Of a DNA stretch of 64,000 nucleotides, positions 23,801-35,848 are shown piece after piece (the first letter of the stretch is position 1; each line of letters opens with the position of its first letter). Both the position numbers and the translations under genes were made by a program. The DNA comes from Dugong dugon (lineage: Eukaryota; Chordata; Mammalia; Sirenia; Dugongidae). The notes under the pieces are model-generated. The model saw only the letters and a list, made by a program, of their open reading frames with translations. It searched no databases and was not told the DNA's origin. The stretch lies in NCBI GenBank assembly GCA_030035585.1, contig CM057462.1:62592734-62656733 (forward strand), read 5' to 3'.

Positions 23801-24115
23801 TTCTGGTCCCTCCTGCAGTCTCTTTTCTTCCTCAGGCAGAACAAGAGGAAAACATTTAGGGAGGACACTGGTCTGCTTCGACGCTGCCCGGCAGGCAGAA
23901 ATTAGACTTAAGTTATTCCTGGAGATTTAGGCAGACATTGGGAAGAACTTCCTGACCCACAGGGGCTTAGAAACTGGAACAGGAGCCAGAGGAAGAAAGT
24001 GAAATAGTTTGTCCTAGAGTTATTCTACTGGGGGTTGGGGGAGGTCTGGAGGGGCTGTCCAAGGTAGATGTGTGTCACCTCTTAGAGGCCCCAACCCTAA
24101 ATCTGGCCATGGGCT
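20891..24115. other. Mostly unique intergenic DNA
   Basis: Short MIR-like remnants near 21,760-21,840 (GATTATAATCTCCATTTTAC) and 22,985-23,050. Segment 22,070-22,240 (GAAGCTGCTAATGGGATAAT, TTATTTATTTTTAGAAGG) is repeat-poor with AT cores. No exon or RNA gene recognised. Confidence 0.35.
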
Positions 24116-24119
24116 CCCA

Positions 24120-24350
24120 GTTAATGCTTCATCCCTTTGTTTGACAAATGTTTGCTGAGCATCAACTCTGTGCCAGGCATCATGCTAGGTTCTGGAGAAG
24201 AGGAGTGAGTAAGAGACACAATGCCAGCTCATCCTAAGTCATGATCAAGTAAGCAAACAGCTTCAAGATGGTATGGGGTTAGTGCTGTGAAGAAGAAGCA
24301 GGTACTAAGGACAGGATACCTGACCCAGTCTAGGAAGGGAAGTAGGGAAG
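24120..24350 (+). mobile_element. L2 fragment
   Basis: TTGCTGAGCATCAACTCTGT and GCCAGGCATCATGCTAGG, then L2-like AG-rich text. Confidence 0.55.
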
Positions 24351-24555
24351 ACTTGCTTTGGGAAGAGACATCTCAGTTAAGACTGGAAAAAGAGGGAAGG
24401 CGGTAAACAGAGGAAGCACCTGGGCTCTTAGATCATCGGAAAACAAAGTCACCCAGGTCCTGCACTCCATTCAGGCACACCTAGAAGCTCAGCTGGGGTG
24501 GGGTCAAGGAGCCTTTTATTTTTCATTGGTGGTTTTTAAAAAATGGGTAGCCTAA

Positions 24556-25037
24556 CCATCACTGAACTCTATAGGAGAATTCTACAGGAGAACGCTGATC
24601 AAAAGGAAGAAAATGCAGAACAGAATTTCAAATTCCCATGGAATCCAGACTTTCTGGAGCCATTGAGGCTTGATAAACCCCCAAAACTATTGCCCAGAGA
24701 TAATCTTTAAACCTAAAAATAAAAATATCCCGTGAAGTCTTCTTTAAACCAAACAATAGTTTAGCTTAACTAGTAAAGAATGTCTGCCTTGAGCATTGTG
24801 CTGTTTTAAGAACTATCTATATGGGATCAAAGTGACAACAGCAATTCAAAAGATTAGATAGAAAACTTAGGGGGCAGTGAGTTTATGTAAATGCGGGAGG
24901 AACAACTGGGAAAAGGAGGGTGAGAACTTAAAGAATGTAATCAATGTCACTGAATTGTATGTGTAGAAATTGTTGAATTTGTGTCTGTTTTGCTGTGTAT
25001 ATCCTCAACAAGAACAGCAAAAAAAAAAAAAAAAAGG
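24556..25037 (+). mobile_element. Afrotherian-type L1 3' UTR copy 1
   Basis: ATGCAGAACAGAATTTCAAA, ACCAAACAATAGTTTAGCTT, TAATCAATGTCACTGAATTG and a 16-A tail. The same text recurs at 26565-27390 and 52712-53030. Confidence 0.75.
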
Positions 25038-25309
25038 TAGCCCAGTGAAGGGAAAAATGAAATCACCAGGTCACATGACAGGGTCACATTAACAAGCAAT
25101 AACCTGGACAGGCGTTCGTCTCAGCTCTACAGTTTTGGCCCAGTGCTTGGCACATGGTAAATATTTGTTAAATGAGCAAAATACTTGGTCAGTCTGGTAC
25201 TCAGTCATGCCACTGGCTCTCTTTCTCCTTCAAAACTGCAAGCTGTCTCAGTTTAGAATCCTACTAGGAGAGGATTAACCCCTAAACCAGTCCAAGTAAG
25301 GTATAAAGG

Positions 25310-25505
25310 AGTACAAACAACGATGACTAACATTAACTGAGTGCTTATCAAGTGTCCAACAATGTTCTAATCATTTTACACGAGTTACCGCATTTAATCC
25401 TTGCCACCACCATATGAGAAAGGCACTACCATGATCTCATCGTACAGATGAGGAAATTGAAGTTATGGACCTCAGCCAAGGTCACACAGCTAGTACAAGG
25501 ATGGA
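25310..25505 (-). mobile_element. MIR SINE
   Basis: ACGAGTTACCGCATTTAATC, GTACAGATGAGGAAATTGAA, AAGGTCACACAGCTAGTAC. Confidence 0.78.
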
Positions 25506-25537
25506 AAAAAAAAAGCACTTTCTGTCTATAGGGTGGA

Positions 25538-25678
25538 GTCCCTGGGTGGTGCAAATGGTTTATGTGTTTGGCTGCTAACCAAAAAGTTTTAGGTTCGAGT
25601 CCACACAGAGATGTCTTGGAAGAAAGTCCTGGTGATTTACTTCTGAAAAATCACCCATTGGAAACCCTATGGAGTGGC
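25538..25678 (+). mobile_element. AfroSINE
   Basis: AGTCCCTGGGTGGTGCAAAT, TGGCTGCTAACCAAAAAG, CATTGGAAACCCTATGGAG. The 3' part is missing, ending at the L1. Confidence 0.82.
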
Positions 25679-25679
25679 G

Positions 25680-26530
25680 GTTCCTCAAAAAACTAAAAAT
25701 AGGACTACCGTATGACCCAGCTATTCCACTTCTAGATATATACTCTAAAAACTTAAAAGCAGAGACTTGAACAGAGACTTGTACACCAATGTTCATGGCA
25801 GCACTGTTCACAATAGCCAAAAGATGGAAACAACCTAAATTCCCATCAACAGATGAATGGATAACCAAAATGTGGTACATACATACAATGGAATACTAGT
25901 GAGCCAATGTTGTTGTTGTTAGAGGTGCAGTTGAGTCGGTTCCGATTCACAGTGATCCTATGTACATCAGAATGAAACAATACCTGGTCCTGCACCATCC
26001 TCACAATAGTTGTTATGCTTGAGCCCATTGCTGCAGCCACTGGGTCAATCCATCTCCTTGAGGATGTTCCTCTTTTTCGATGACCCTCTACTTTATCAAA
26101 CATGATGTACTTCTCCAGGGACTGATCCCTCCTGATAACATGTTCAAAGTATGTGAGACATGGTCTCTCGATTCTTGCTCCTAAGGAGCATTCTGCCAAT
26201 AGGAGAAACAAAGTCTTGATACATGCTATAATATGGATGAAGCTTCAAGACATTATGGTGAATGAAGCAAGTCAATTACAAAAGGACAGATCTTGCATGA
26301 CCTCACTTATTTAAAAAGACGAGAAAAGGCAGATGTATAGAGACCAAAGTTTATTAGTAGTTACCAGGGGCAGGAGGAAGGGGAAAGGAAGGGTTAACGG
26401 TGATGGAAAAATTGCATTGATTAAGGATAGGGTTGCATAGCTGATTATTGTAATTACTGTCAATAAGTTGTATACTGTAAAAAGTTGAATTAGCAAAAGT
26501 TGTATGATAGATATATTTACAAGAATGACA
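25680..26530 (+). mobile_element. Old L1 3' end split by an RTE fragment
   Basis: ORF2 end (TGACCCAGCTATTCCACTTC, AATAGCCAAAAGATGGAAAC) continues after 26,205 as TGCTATAATATGGATGAAGC and TAGTTACCAGGGGCAGG. Confidence 0.85.
25912..26205 (-). mobile_element. RTE LINE 3' end nested in L1
   Basis: GGTGCAGTTGAGTCGGTTCC, GATGTACTTCTCCAGGGACT, AAGGAGCATTCTGCC; (GTT)n at the tail side. Confidence 0.85.
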
Positions 26531-26564
26531 AAAAAAAAAAGAGTAGCTATTGAGGCTGCTTATG

Positions 26565-27390
26565 TACAATCAAAAATCTCATGGGATTTGTTTCCTTGGT
26601 TTGGAGGTTTATGGTCATGGTTTCATGGGACATCCCAGGTAACTGGCCTAATAACGCGTCTAGTGCTTCTGTTCTACCTCCTACCTCCTAGTTCATTGTG
26701 TAATGCCTGGGGTCTTAAAAGCTTGCAAGTGGCCATCCAAGTCATGACAGTTGGTCTCTATTCACCTGGAGCAGCAGCAGAAGAACGAAAATCAGGAATA
26801 GAGGAGGCTATGAAACATGTGGCTAACTGCCTCCATGAACAACTACCTCCTTTGCTGTGAGACCAAAAGAACTGGATAGTGCTTAGCCACCATTATTGAA
26901 CATTTTGATCAAAGATTCTATACAAGAATCTTGACCAAAAGAGGGAAAATGCAGAACAGAATTTCAAATTTTCATGGAATCCAGATTTTCTGGATCCTTT
27001 GAGGCTGGATGAACCCATGAGACTATTGCCCCGAGACAAACTTTAAACCTTAACTCAAAATATCCCCTAAAGTCTTCTTAAAACCAAACAATAGTTTAGC
27101 TTGACTAGTGAAAAATGTATGTCTTGAGCATTATGCTATTTTAAGAACTACCTATCTGGGATCAAAGTGACAATAGCAACTCAAAAATTAGATAGGAAAC
27201 TGAGGGGGCAGTGAGTTCATGTTAGTGGGGGAGGAACAACTCGGAAAAGGAGGGTGAGGATAGTTGCACAACTCAACAAATGTAATCAATGTCATTCAAT
27301 TGTACATGGAGAAACGGTTGAATTGGTGTATGTTTTGCTGTGTATATTCTCAACAACAACAACAAAATAAATATTTAAAAAATATTTACA
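26565..27390 (+). mobile_element. Afrotherian-type L1 3' UTR copy 2
   Basis: GGGGTCTTAAAAGCTTGCAA (also seen in the L1 at 44117-47062 in variant form), AATGCAGAACAGAATTTC, ending (CAA)n before AATAAATATTT. Confidence 0.75.
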
Positions 27391-27532
27391 TTCCTTTCCG
27401 TATTTTCAATGTGATTTATCTGCTCACTTACTTATTGTGTAATCTTTATGGATGCCATTTTGAAACTCACAAGTAACTTCTAAGAATGGATTAATAAAGG
27501 TACATGGAGAAAATTTTAAAAAAAGGAAAGAA

Positions 27533-27605
27533 AACCCCATGAAACACAGTTCTACTCTGACACACACTGAGTAGGAATCAGCTCCATGGCAACTGGTTTA
27601 ATTGG
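27533..27605 (+). mobile_element. AfroSINE 3' fragment
   Basis: CACAGTTCTACTCTGACAC and CATGGCAACTGGTTTAATTG only. Confidence 0.65.
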
Positions 27606-27619
27606 TCTACTTGGTGTAA

Positions 27620-28330
27620 GACATCTCTGGGGCCTTTAACTCTTAGACTAATTAAGAGGAGCAGGTATCATCCCCTTTTATAAATGAGAAAACCAAAGCC
27701 CGAAAAGTTGAGTAACTTGTCTGGCCTGGAAGCTGCTTCTCTGGAATTTGGCTCCCAATACAGCGCTCTCTCTCTTCCATACCTCCATCAGCTCCCTAGG
27801 ACCTCTCCTGAACTGGGGTGCAAACAGCTGTCCCTAGTGAGCTCTGGGAAGGAAGTAGCTCCAGGAGGGGAGCTGGCCTGGTGACTGGCCAGCCAGATTT
27901 CTGTCCCGTCCAGGGTGGACAGTTTGGCTGCTGTATGAAAGGCTGAGCAAAGCTCCAAGATGGAACTTATTCCCATTAAACGATTACAAATGTCAGGCAG
28001 CACGGCTTGGGAGCTCCTCGTGCACGCACCCTGGAGGCTGGAGGCCAGGCCGCTCATACCACTGACCTCATGGTTACTCCTAATGCAATTATAGCCCACG
28101 AGGAGACATAGGGTTCCAGTGCAGAGTCTGAGCAACGTGCTGTCCTGGGGACATGGCGGCCCCTCCTGCCTGAGAGATGGCGCTGGGACAGAGGGTGTTG
28201 TTCTAATTAATTGAATGAGATCTGTTCCAGTGCAGATGGATGAAGAAATTACCTGCAGATGTGACTATGCACAGCCATTTTAACTGTCCGGGCTGTCACG
28301 AAGGCTTGGGTAGCCAGAGCCACTTGGAGC
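27620..28330. promoter_or_regulatory. Candidate conserved non-coding element 1
   Basis: Repeat-free apart from a MIR-like start. Contains clustered AT cores in GC-rich context: CCATTAAACGATTACAAATG (27975), AATGCAATTATAGC (28083), CTAATTAATTGAATGAG (28204). No open frame with gene character. Function is inferred only from composition. Confidence 0.3.
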
Positions 28331-28621
28331 AGGGCTCATTCTATCCAGCCCCGTCTCCAGGCAGGGCAGACCTGTGCCAACCTAGCCTGATGAGTGATTG
28401 CTACCTCTCTGTTGGTGCTTCTTGGACCTGGATTGTCCAGAGGCCCAGGTGGCAGGGAGGAACTCCCTGGCGGGTCCTGGCTAATGGCCTGGTGGAGGGC
28501 TTCTGCAGGGGCACTTGGGAAGCAAGCAGCCAGTGGTCCTCAGTGCACATTCCTGAGAAGCTTCATCCTCCTCCATGTGCACTGCAAAGTGCCCCCTCGC
28601 TGGGTCTTTGCATCACTTTGC

Positions 28622-28638
28622 TTTTTTTTTTTTTTTTT
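28622..28638. repeat. Poly(T) run
   Basis: 17 T, with a second T run at about 28,661; possibly the tail of an eroded reverse retroelement. Confidence 0.6.
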
Positions 28639-28839
28639 AATTGTATAAAACTGAGTAACACTTTTTTTTTTATTAAAAAGACAGCTGTTCCACATTGAAG
28701 ACACAGGATCCAGAAGAACATTGATTGATGGTTCCATTCACTTCAGCACCCACAAGGCTCTAAACTCTGTTCCTTACTGGAACGTAACGGAGGATTCAGA
28801 CCTGGCCCGAGTCCTAGAGGAACTCACAGTGCAGAGAAA

Positions 28840-29500
28840 GGAGATGGTCGGGTCAACAGCTGGTTACCACAAAGTGTGATCGGATGTTATACCAGAGTCC
28901 GTGGTACTATGAGGTCTCAGATGTAAGAGGTGTCTTGGTCTGGGTGGTTAGGGAAGATCTCTCAGAGGAGGTGATGTTTAAACTGAGCCCTGAAAGGTAG
29001 GTCCCCAGGTAGATAAGGGGAGAAGGTCATACCCATCAGGAGAACCCCTATGAACAAAGGCATAAGGGCAGAGGACAGCATATGGTGCCTGGGCCAGAGA
29101 AGATCCAAGAGGAACGTTAGGAGATGAAGGAGGTTGACAGGCTAATGAGGGGTCTTGAACACCACGCTGAAGAGTATGGATCTTTTGCTGGAGACTCTGG
29201 GAATCTTTGAAAGACGTTAGGAATAAGAGAATGACATAGCTGGATTTACATTTTGGCAGAGGGCAGACTGGAAGGAGACAGCCTGGAGGTACAGGCCAGG
29301 AGGAAGCTGTTGCAACAGTCGAGGCAGTGGGAAAGGAAAGGACAGATTCATGAGAGGATTGGACAGTACCCCCACCTTGGGCACTGATAGGCTGAAGAGG
29401 CAAAAAAGAGAGAGGAGACAAGGACGACTCAAATGTTTCTGGAGTTGAATCTGGGTGAATTGTGGGAGAGAGGGAGCCCATGTGGAGGAGGAGGATCTTG
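28840..29500 (+). mobile_element. L2 LINE fragment
   Basis: GAGGAGGTGATGTTTAAACT, GGGTCTTGAACACC, AGAATGACATAGCTGGATTT, CTGTTGCAACAGTCGAGG are diverged L2 landmarks. Confidence 0.7.
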
Positions 29501-30299
29501 CTCAAGGCATGGCTGCCCAGTGGACAGGGCTCAGGGAATCAGGGCTTCTGGGTTCTGTCCTGGCTGCTTTCGGAAGTTTTGAGAGAGCGTCTTCTCTCAG
29601 CATCTGTTTCCCCACATCAAGTCAGAATGTGAGCTCCCACCCCTCTTCCATCCATTTCCTCCCAATATGGAGAAGATAATTGGGAAACATTGGGGGAAGT
29701 TACGGGGATCTCTTGAAGGATTCACTATTTAAAACCAGCCTCGTTGGCATGTTCTGAGCCCACTGAGTCCGTTATGGGCGAGAGGCAGAAAAGTTCCAAG
29801 CCCAGGCTTCCCACTGGGCCCAGCGGCATGTCTACGTGTGGCAGCAGATCTTCAACCACAGTAAAAACAGTGTTTTTGGCATTCACAGATTCAGACTGTC
29901 ATGGTTGGAAGGGAATGTCTGGGAAATGTGCTTCACACCTGACTTACCTGTTCTGACATGGAATCATCTCTACTACTGGGGTCAGGACAAAATTGCGCCC
30001 CCCCCCCCCCCTTCTCAGCCAAAGTAAATGCAATTCCACTCTAGGCTGGATGGAAAGGCTTATCAAACCCAGATGAGAGGAAGTAAAATCAGAGCATCTC
30101 CTCCTCCATATGGTACTTTTGTGCAGAATGAAAAAGATGAGCCCTCTGGTGGACTCAGCCCTGCAACTGATCCCACACACACACACCTGTCTCCCACCTA
30201 CCCACCTCCACTGTGGGTCCTGACACAAAACTTTCCTAATTTCCAGGTTTAGTTTCCTCTGTCTCAATTCCCAACAATGACCCCACTCTCCTGTTAACA
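29501..30299. other. Mostly unique DNA with a C13 run
   Basis: C run at 29999-30011 and (CA)n at about 30175-30185. No gene seen. Confidence 0.4.
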
Positions 30300-32160
30300 G
30301 ACCTTCCCACCCCCACCCCGATCCCCAGTGCTGCCTCTGGGATCACCTGTGCCTGTCAAGGACAGTGTGACAAATGGTCCAGGTCAACTTCATCATCCAG
30401 TATCCTTAGTGATGGTTCCAAGCCTTCCTCTCTTTCTTCAAGCTGTCCACCCTACCCAATTCCCCCTTAGCAAATGACCTAGCCTCCTACCTGCCATCCA
30501 GATGACACTCCCTCCATGTCCTACCCTCCCATAAACTCACTGGAACAGTTCTCATCCTACCCTCCCCCATCCTGAGACAGCCTCTCCACCTGTGCTCTGG
30601 GACTTGGTGCCATCAACCATCCCCTCTCATATCTGCCAACTCCTACCCCTCTACCTACAAAAAGCTTCACGTCTCCTCTATCATAAAATACCCTACCCAG
30701 ATCTCCTTCAAGCTCCTATCTTCTTCTTCCTTCCCTCTTTAAAAAATCTTTCTACATGCCTCATTTCCACGTCCTCATCTCTTTTCAATTCTCAACCCAC
30801 TGCAAACTAGCTTCTGCCCCCTCCACCTCCAAAAAACTATTCTTACTGAGGTCATAGCCTCAATGGTCTGTCCTCACCCTACATGAACCCTTGCACACTT
30901 ATCACCCCAGACATGTCCTTCCTTCTTGAAATTGTCTCCTTCCTTGGCTCCTGACCTCTAATACCTTCTGGTTCTCCTCTGACTTCTCTAATATCTCCTT
31001 GGCCATGTCATAAAAATTGGGATTTTCCAGCAAGTTCTCAATGCTTTCTCTTCTCTCTGCACACATTCTCCCAAAGCTTTAATTATCACTCTAGCCTTGA
31101 CTTCTCCAGCTATCTCCAAACCCATCTATCCAGAAGCCAGTGATGGGTGGATGATAGAAGTAAAACAGAGAGTAGGAACAACCTCCCATCCCCAATGTGT
31201 CCCATGAGCACCTAAAATTCAGCAGGTCCAGAACACCTCTCATATCCTATCTTCTGTCGCCCACCCTGTCTTAGTCATCTAGTGCTGCTGTAACAGAAAT
31301 ACCACAAGAGGATGGCTTTAACAAACAGAAGTTTATTCTTTCACAGTCTTGTGGGCTAGAAGCCCAAATTCTGGGCATCAGCCTCAGGGGAAGGCTTTCT
31401 CTGTCGGCTCTGGAGGAAGGTCCTTGTTATCAATCTTCCCCTGGACTAGAAGCTTCTCGGTGCAGGAACCCTGGGTCCAAAGGATATGCTCTGCTCCCAG
31501 CGCTGCTTTCTTGGTGGTAGGAGGTCCCCCGTCTCTATGCTCACCTCTCTTTTATATCTCAAATGACATTGGCTCAAGACACAATCCTATCTTGTAGATT
31601 GAGTCCTGCCTCATTAACATAACTGCCACCTATCCCACCTCATTAACATCATAGAGGTAGGATTTACAACACATAGGAAAATCACAACAGTTGACAAACT
31701 GGTGGACAATCACACAATACTGGGAATCATGGCCTAGCAAAATTGATACACATATATTTGGGGGACACAATTCAATCCATGACATACCCTAAAACTCATT
31801 CTGGCTCCTGTGTCCCCTATCTCCGTAAATGACCAGCAAACTTGAGCCATCCTCCCTTACTTTCTCATACAATTAAATCACCAGGTCCTGTTGATTCCAC
31901 CTTCTAAATATCTCTGGAATTGGCTTCTCTCTATCTCTACTGCCATCGCCCTGGCTGGACCTCTTATCTCACACCTGGATAGCCTCCCAGTCTTCCTCTG
32001 CCTGAAACAGCCTTCCCTCCAGATCATGGCATGCCTGGTCTCTGCCTTACCTCCAACATCCTCTACCCTCCTCCCCTTTCCCACTTAACTCATCACCTTG
32101 CCTTCATGATCCTTTCTGGACACACCAAGCTGGATTCCATCTCAGAACCCTTTGGAAGCC
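30300..32160 (-). mobile_element. L2/CR1-type LINE fragments split by an LTR; strand uncertain
   Basis: Long pyrimidine-rich text with CCTCTGACTTCTCTAATATC, CTCCAGCTATCTCCAAACC, CACCAGGTCCTGTTGATTCC, CCTGGATAGCCTCCCAG, matching L2 ORF patterns. Interrupted by the LTR at 31267-31784. Confidence 0.55.
31267..31784 (-). mobile_element. MaLR-type solo LTR, reverse
   Basis: TGTCTTAGTCATCTAGTGCT to CAATCCATGACA, reverse of the family at 17372. Flanks CACCC and TACCC form a near-perfect 5-bp target duplication. Confidence 0.85.
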
Positions 32161-32173
32161 TTGTCCACCAGAT

Positions 32174-32522
32174 CAGCAGTTCTCAAACTTTTTGGTCTCC
32201 AGATTGTATTACACTCTTAAAAATTGAGGACCCCAAAGAGTTTCTGTTTGTGTTGCTGTGTGGGATATCGACTGATGTTTACCAAAGTAGAAGTTAAATT
32301 TGAGAAATGTTTAAAACGCTAGACTACACAAGCACCTGTCCCATTAGCTATCAGAGTACTATGTCACCAAACATCATGGAGATCTGAAAACCCCACTGTA
32401 CACTCGTAAGAGAACGGGACTGAAAACGGCAAGTATCGTTCTGGTATTATTATAAAAAGTTTTGGCCTGCGGATTCCCTGAAAGGGTCTTGTGGTCCCCA
32501 GACAACACTTTGAGAACTGCTG
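32174..32522 (+). mobile_element. hAT-Charlie-type non-autonomous DNA transposon
   Basis: Terminal inverted repeats CAGCAGTTCTCAAA at the left and TTTGAGAACTGCTG at the right. Flanking 8-mers CACCAGAT and CACCACAC are a decayed target duplication. No transposase. Confidence 0.82.
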
Positions 32523-32534
32523 CACCACACAGTC

Positions 32535-33030
32535 CCCATTTTACTCTTTCACTTCATTTAGGCTTCAGTGTCACCTCCTCGGGAAGTCTTCTCTGTCCCT
32601 CTCATCGCCTCCCCAAGTCATCTAGCTATGTCATTTGTTATTGTTGCTGTTAGGTACTGCTCCAGTCAATTTCAACTCCTAGTGACCCTATGTGAGAGAG
32701 CAGAACTGCCCCAGGGGTTTTTCTAGGCTGTAATCTCTATTGGAGCAGATCAACAGGTCTTTCTCCTATGTGGGTTGGAACGGCCAACCTTTCGGTTAGC
32801 AGCTGAGTGCTTAACCGTTGTGCCAGTAGGGCCCCTTATCTATGCCATTACTACTTCTGTTTGCTTTATAGCACTCATTACCATCTGAAATTATTTATTT
32901 TCTTGTTTATTTCGTTTCTCCCACTAGAATGCAAGCTCCGTGAGAGCAGGAATCAAAACTCTTGTCACCTTGGAGCCCAGTATAACGTCTGGCACAGCAG
33001 ACACTCACAAAATGATTTTTAAATGAATGA
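32535..33030 (+). mobile_element. L2 3' end split by an AfroSINE
   Basis: TTCAGTGTCACCTCCTCGGG and, after the SINE, TTATAGCACTCATTACCATC and TAGAATGCAAGCTCCGTGAG. Confidence 0.78.
32637..32835 (-). mobile_element. AfroSINE nested in L2
   Basis: GTTAGGTACTGCTCCAGTC, GTGACCCTATGTGAGAGAGC, AGCAGCTGAGTGCTTAACC. Confidence 0.88.
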
Positions 33031-33049
33031 ACTGTAGAAAAGCAGTTGC

Positions 33050-33221
33050 TGTCAGCCTTGGCTACATAGTAAAATCACTGAGGACCTTTTCAAATTTCTG
33101 CATCCCAGCCAATGAAATTGGAATCTCACAAAGTGGGCCCCCAGCAGGCAATAGTATTTTATAAAGTTCCCTAAGTGATTCCAATGTGCAGCCAAAAATA
33201 AAAACCACGGATCTAAATTCT
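33050..33221 (+). mobile_element. MER5-like hAT fragment
   Basis: GCTACATAGTAAAATCACTG and AGTGATTCCAATGTGCAGCC are MER5 landmarks. Confidence 0.65.
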
Positions 33222-33869
33222 TAATTCCTCACTTAGACACAGTTAGACAGGGTATAAATGACAGCAGCTCCATGCCTTGCCTGTCTCTAGCTGGACCAGG
33301 CAGCCAGGCCCAAGAGTGAATGGATGGAGGAGACTATTAGGCTGGAGTCCATGGGAGAGAAAACAGCCCTCCTCCAGTCCCCGGGCCTGGGATCAAAGAG
33401 TTGGGAGCCAAGCTTGCACAGGTGGCGCTGGTTAGTCTCACACATGCAGGCTTGCTGCGCTAGGTGCATGTTCCCTCATGCGTGATGTGGAATTCTGGGG
33501 CGTCGGCAACTTGTAGGGAATGATGATGACTTCAGAGGACAGAGATAGAAATGAGGCAGGTCCCCCAATAGCACTGGGCAGGGGAGAGGCTCACATCTGC
33601 CAGCCTTGCCTTGCCTCTGGAGTGTAGCCAAGTGTAGCCAGGAAATGACACACCTCATGCTCTACCTGGGCAATGCTTCCTCCCTCAGCAGTCACCGGAC
33701 CCCCTGTCTGCTTCAGGGAAGCTCAGGCTACTCTCCCAGAAAGGCTGGAGCCAGCCCCTGTCCAACCCAAAGCAGCTTGGGAGACAAGGGTGCCTAGCAG
33801 GAGCTCCTGGCTTCCAGAAAGAAGAGAAAATGTGCCCAGCAGTGTCAGGTGCTCACCACACAGGGTCTC
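33222..33869. other. Unique DNA
   Basis: No repeat or exon recognised. Confidence 0.4.
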
Positions 33870-34280
33870 ACTTCATCACAGCAGTTCTCGGTGGGGGGGT
33901 GGGGAGTGGGTTGATGTATCCTGTGGCACAGGGGAGGAAACTGAGGTACAGAGGTTAGGTGACTTCCCTAGGGACACCTAGCCAGGTCTGTCTTAGACAC
34001 CGTGTGGTAGATTGAAACTCTGGAGTCCATCCAGAGTTAAAGTCTCAGATCAGTTATGTGAGCTTAGAGAAGTCACTCGACCCTCCCAAATCTGTCCTTA
34101 TCGGTAAAACAGGGGAAAAGTACCCACCTCAGAACTGCCAACATTTTCTTCAGCAGCCAAGCTCTTAACCACTACGCTACCAGGGCTCCAGGGTTATTGT
34201 ACTGGATATTAAATCACTCAGCATCAGCATGAAGTGGAGAAACTGCTCAATAAATAGTAATTACAGTATTATTCTTATTG
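33870..34280. mobile_element. MIR-derived text with an AfroSINE head fragment
   Basis: GGAAACTGAGGTACAGAGGT, AGAGAAGTCACTCGACCCTC and GCTCAATAAATAGTAATTAC are MIR pieces from at least two copies. The reverse SINE head lies at 34131-34192. Confidence 0.55.
34131..34192 (-). mobile_element. AfroSINE head fragment
   Basis: Only the tRNA-like end: AGCAGCCAAGCTCTTAACCA, CTACGCTACCAGGGCTCC. Confidence 0.7.
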
Positions 34281-35040
34281 GCTCCCAAATTCTTCTTTCC
34301 ACTACACTCTGCTGCCTCAGAGGAAAATTACTTATATTTGTATAATATGATTTAAAGTTCTTTTACATCTATTAGCCTGTTTAATTTTTGCCTTATGAGG
34401 TTGAAATTTTGTCCTCCTTTCTTTGTTCTTTTTTTTTCTTCAGATGAAGACATTGAGGTCCAGTAGCAACCTCAAGTCACTTGGGCATGAACGGCAGAGC
34501 TGGGTCAGGAACACGGACTCCCTGAGACGTTCTCCACCACACAGCAGCAGTCACAGAGGGCCGTGGCCTACCCCAGCCTCAAGGAAAGGTTATGCCCTAG
34601 ACTCTCTGGGAAGGAGAGTGGGGGGGAAGCCTGAGGTGGGAGGGGGTGGTAAGAGAATGGTGGGGCTGTGTCCTTGATGTGGTGGCTGGGCCCAGTCGGG
34701 GCTGTCGCCACAGTCCTAGGGTTTGGCTGGGACAGCAACCGCCATTCCCGCTGGTGTGGCAATGCTGGCTGGATCTGGGTCTGCCAGCCTTGCCAGGGAG
34801 CCCAAGCCAGGCAGGGCTGGGGAAGGGAGGATGTTCTGCCTAGCCTGGCCTGTGGCTCTTTGCCACTGGGGTGGGGGTCTGTTCCTGCTCTGTCTCACTT
34901 CCATCACTCAGCCCAGCCCCTAGGCATAGACAACCAGGACCACACCCTGAGCCCAGCAGGTACTGACAGAGGAGGAAACAAGACCCCAGTGTCAAATCCT
35001 CCTCCAGGCGGTGGGGGAGGGGAAGAATAAAATCTACAAT
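34281..35040. other. Mostly unique DNA
   Basis: Weak MIR remnant near 34,340-34,480 (GATGAAGACATTGAGGTCC); otherwise GC-rich with no exon. Confidence 0.4.
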
Positions 35041-35068
35041 TCATTAAGAACTCACTGAGTGTGGGGTG

Positions 35069-35223
35069 GAGCCCTGGTGGCACAGTGGTTAAGAGCTATA
35101 GCTGCTAACCAAAAGTTCCACAGCTCAAATCCACCAGCTGCTCCTTGGAAACCCTAGAGGGCAGTTCTACTCTGTCCTATAGGGTCGCTATGAGTTGGAA
35201 TCGACTTGACAGCAATGGGTTTG
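35069..35223 (+). mobile_element. AfroSINE, well preserved
   Basis: GGAGCCCTGGTGGCACAGTG, GTCGCTATGAGTTGGAATCG, GACTTGACAGCAATGGGTTT; a near-consensus short-subtype copy. Confidence 0.94.
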
Positions 35224-35234
35224 GTACAGCTTGG

Positions 35235-35385
35235 TGTGCTGGGTCTTATCCTGTGTGCTTTGAATAAATTCATTCATTTAATTTTCATAATAGCCCCATG
35301 AGTCAGGTAGTATCCTCATTTTACAGGTAAGAGAGGTAAAGTCCAAGGTCCCACAGTCCTAGGTGGTAGAGCCAAGATTATGCCA
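35235..35385 (-). mobile_element. MIR fragment
   Basis: AATAGCCCCATGAGTCAGGT, CATTTTACAGGTAAGAGAGG. Confidence 0.7.
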
Positions 35386-35684
35386 AAGCTCAGGATCTTT
35401 CCAGGACACCATGGCTTTGTAGGAGGCCACGGCCACCAGGAGCCAGCTAGCTCTGCCAAAGACCACCTCAACCCTGCACCACCACCACTGGGAGGGCGGG
35501 GTCCATCTTCTCCAAACCAGGCAGCTGCAAAGGTCCCTGCAGCATTTCTGCCACTCGATTCAATTCCCAGGTGTGCTGAGTCCCTCGCTGAGCCTGTAAA
35601 GACGTAAGGATGGACAAGAAAAAATCAAGTGCTAAAGAGAAATACAAATAATGTGCTGAGAAAGGAGGGACTATTCTGACTAGG

Positions 35685-35836
35685 AAGCCCTGGCGGCACA
35701 GGGGTTAAGAGCCATGGCTGCTAACCAAAAGGTTGGCAGTTCAAATCTACCAGCCACTCCTTGGAAACCCTAGGGGGCAGTTCTACTCTGTTCTATAGGG
35801 TCACTATGAGTCAGAATCGACTCAATGGCAACGGGT
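35685..35836 (+). mobile_element. AfroSINE with 12-bp target duplication
   Basis: AAGCCCTGGCGGCACAGGGG to CAATGGCAACGGGT. ATTCTGACTAGG is duplicated at 35673-35684 and 35837-35848, giving exact ends: a clean, relatively young copy. Confidence 0.96.
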
Positions 35837-35848
35837 ATTCTGACTAGG

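Noticed and set aside
35069..35223. tRNA-like A/B-box sequence
   Set aside because: It is the head of an AfroSINE; no cloverleaf tRNA gene could be folded by eye here or in the other copies.
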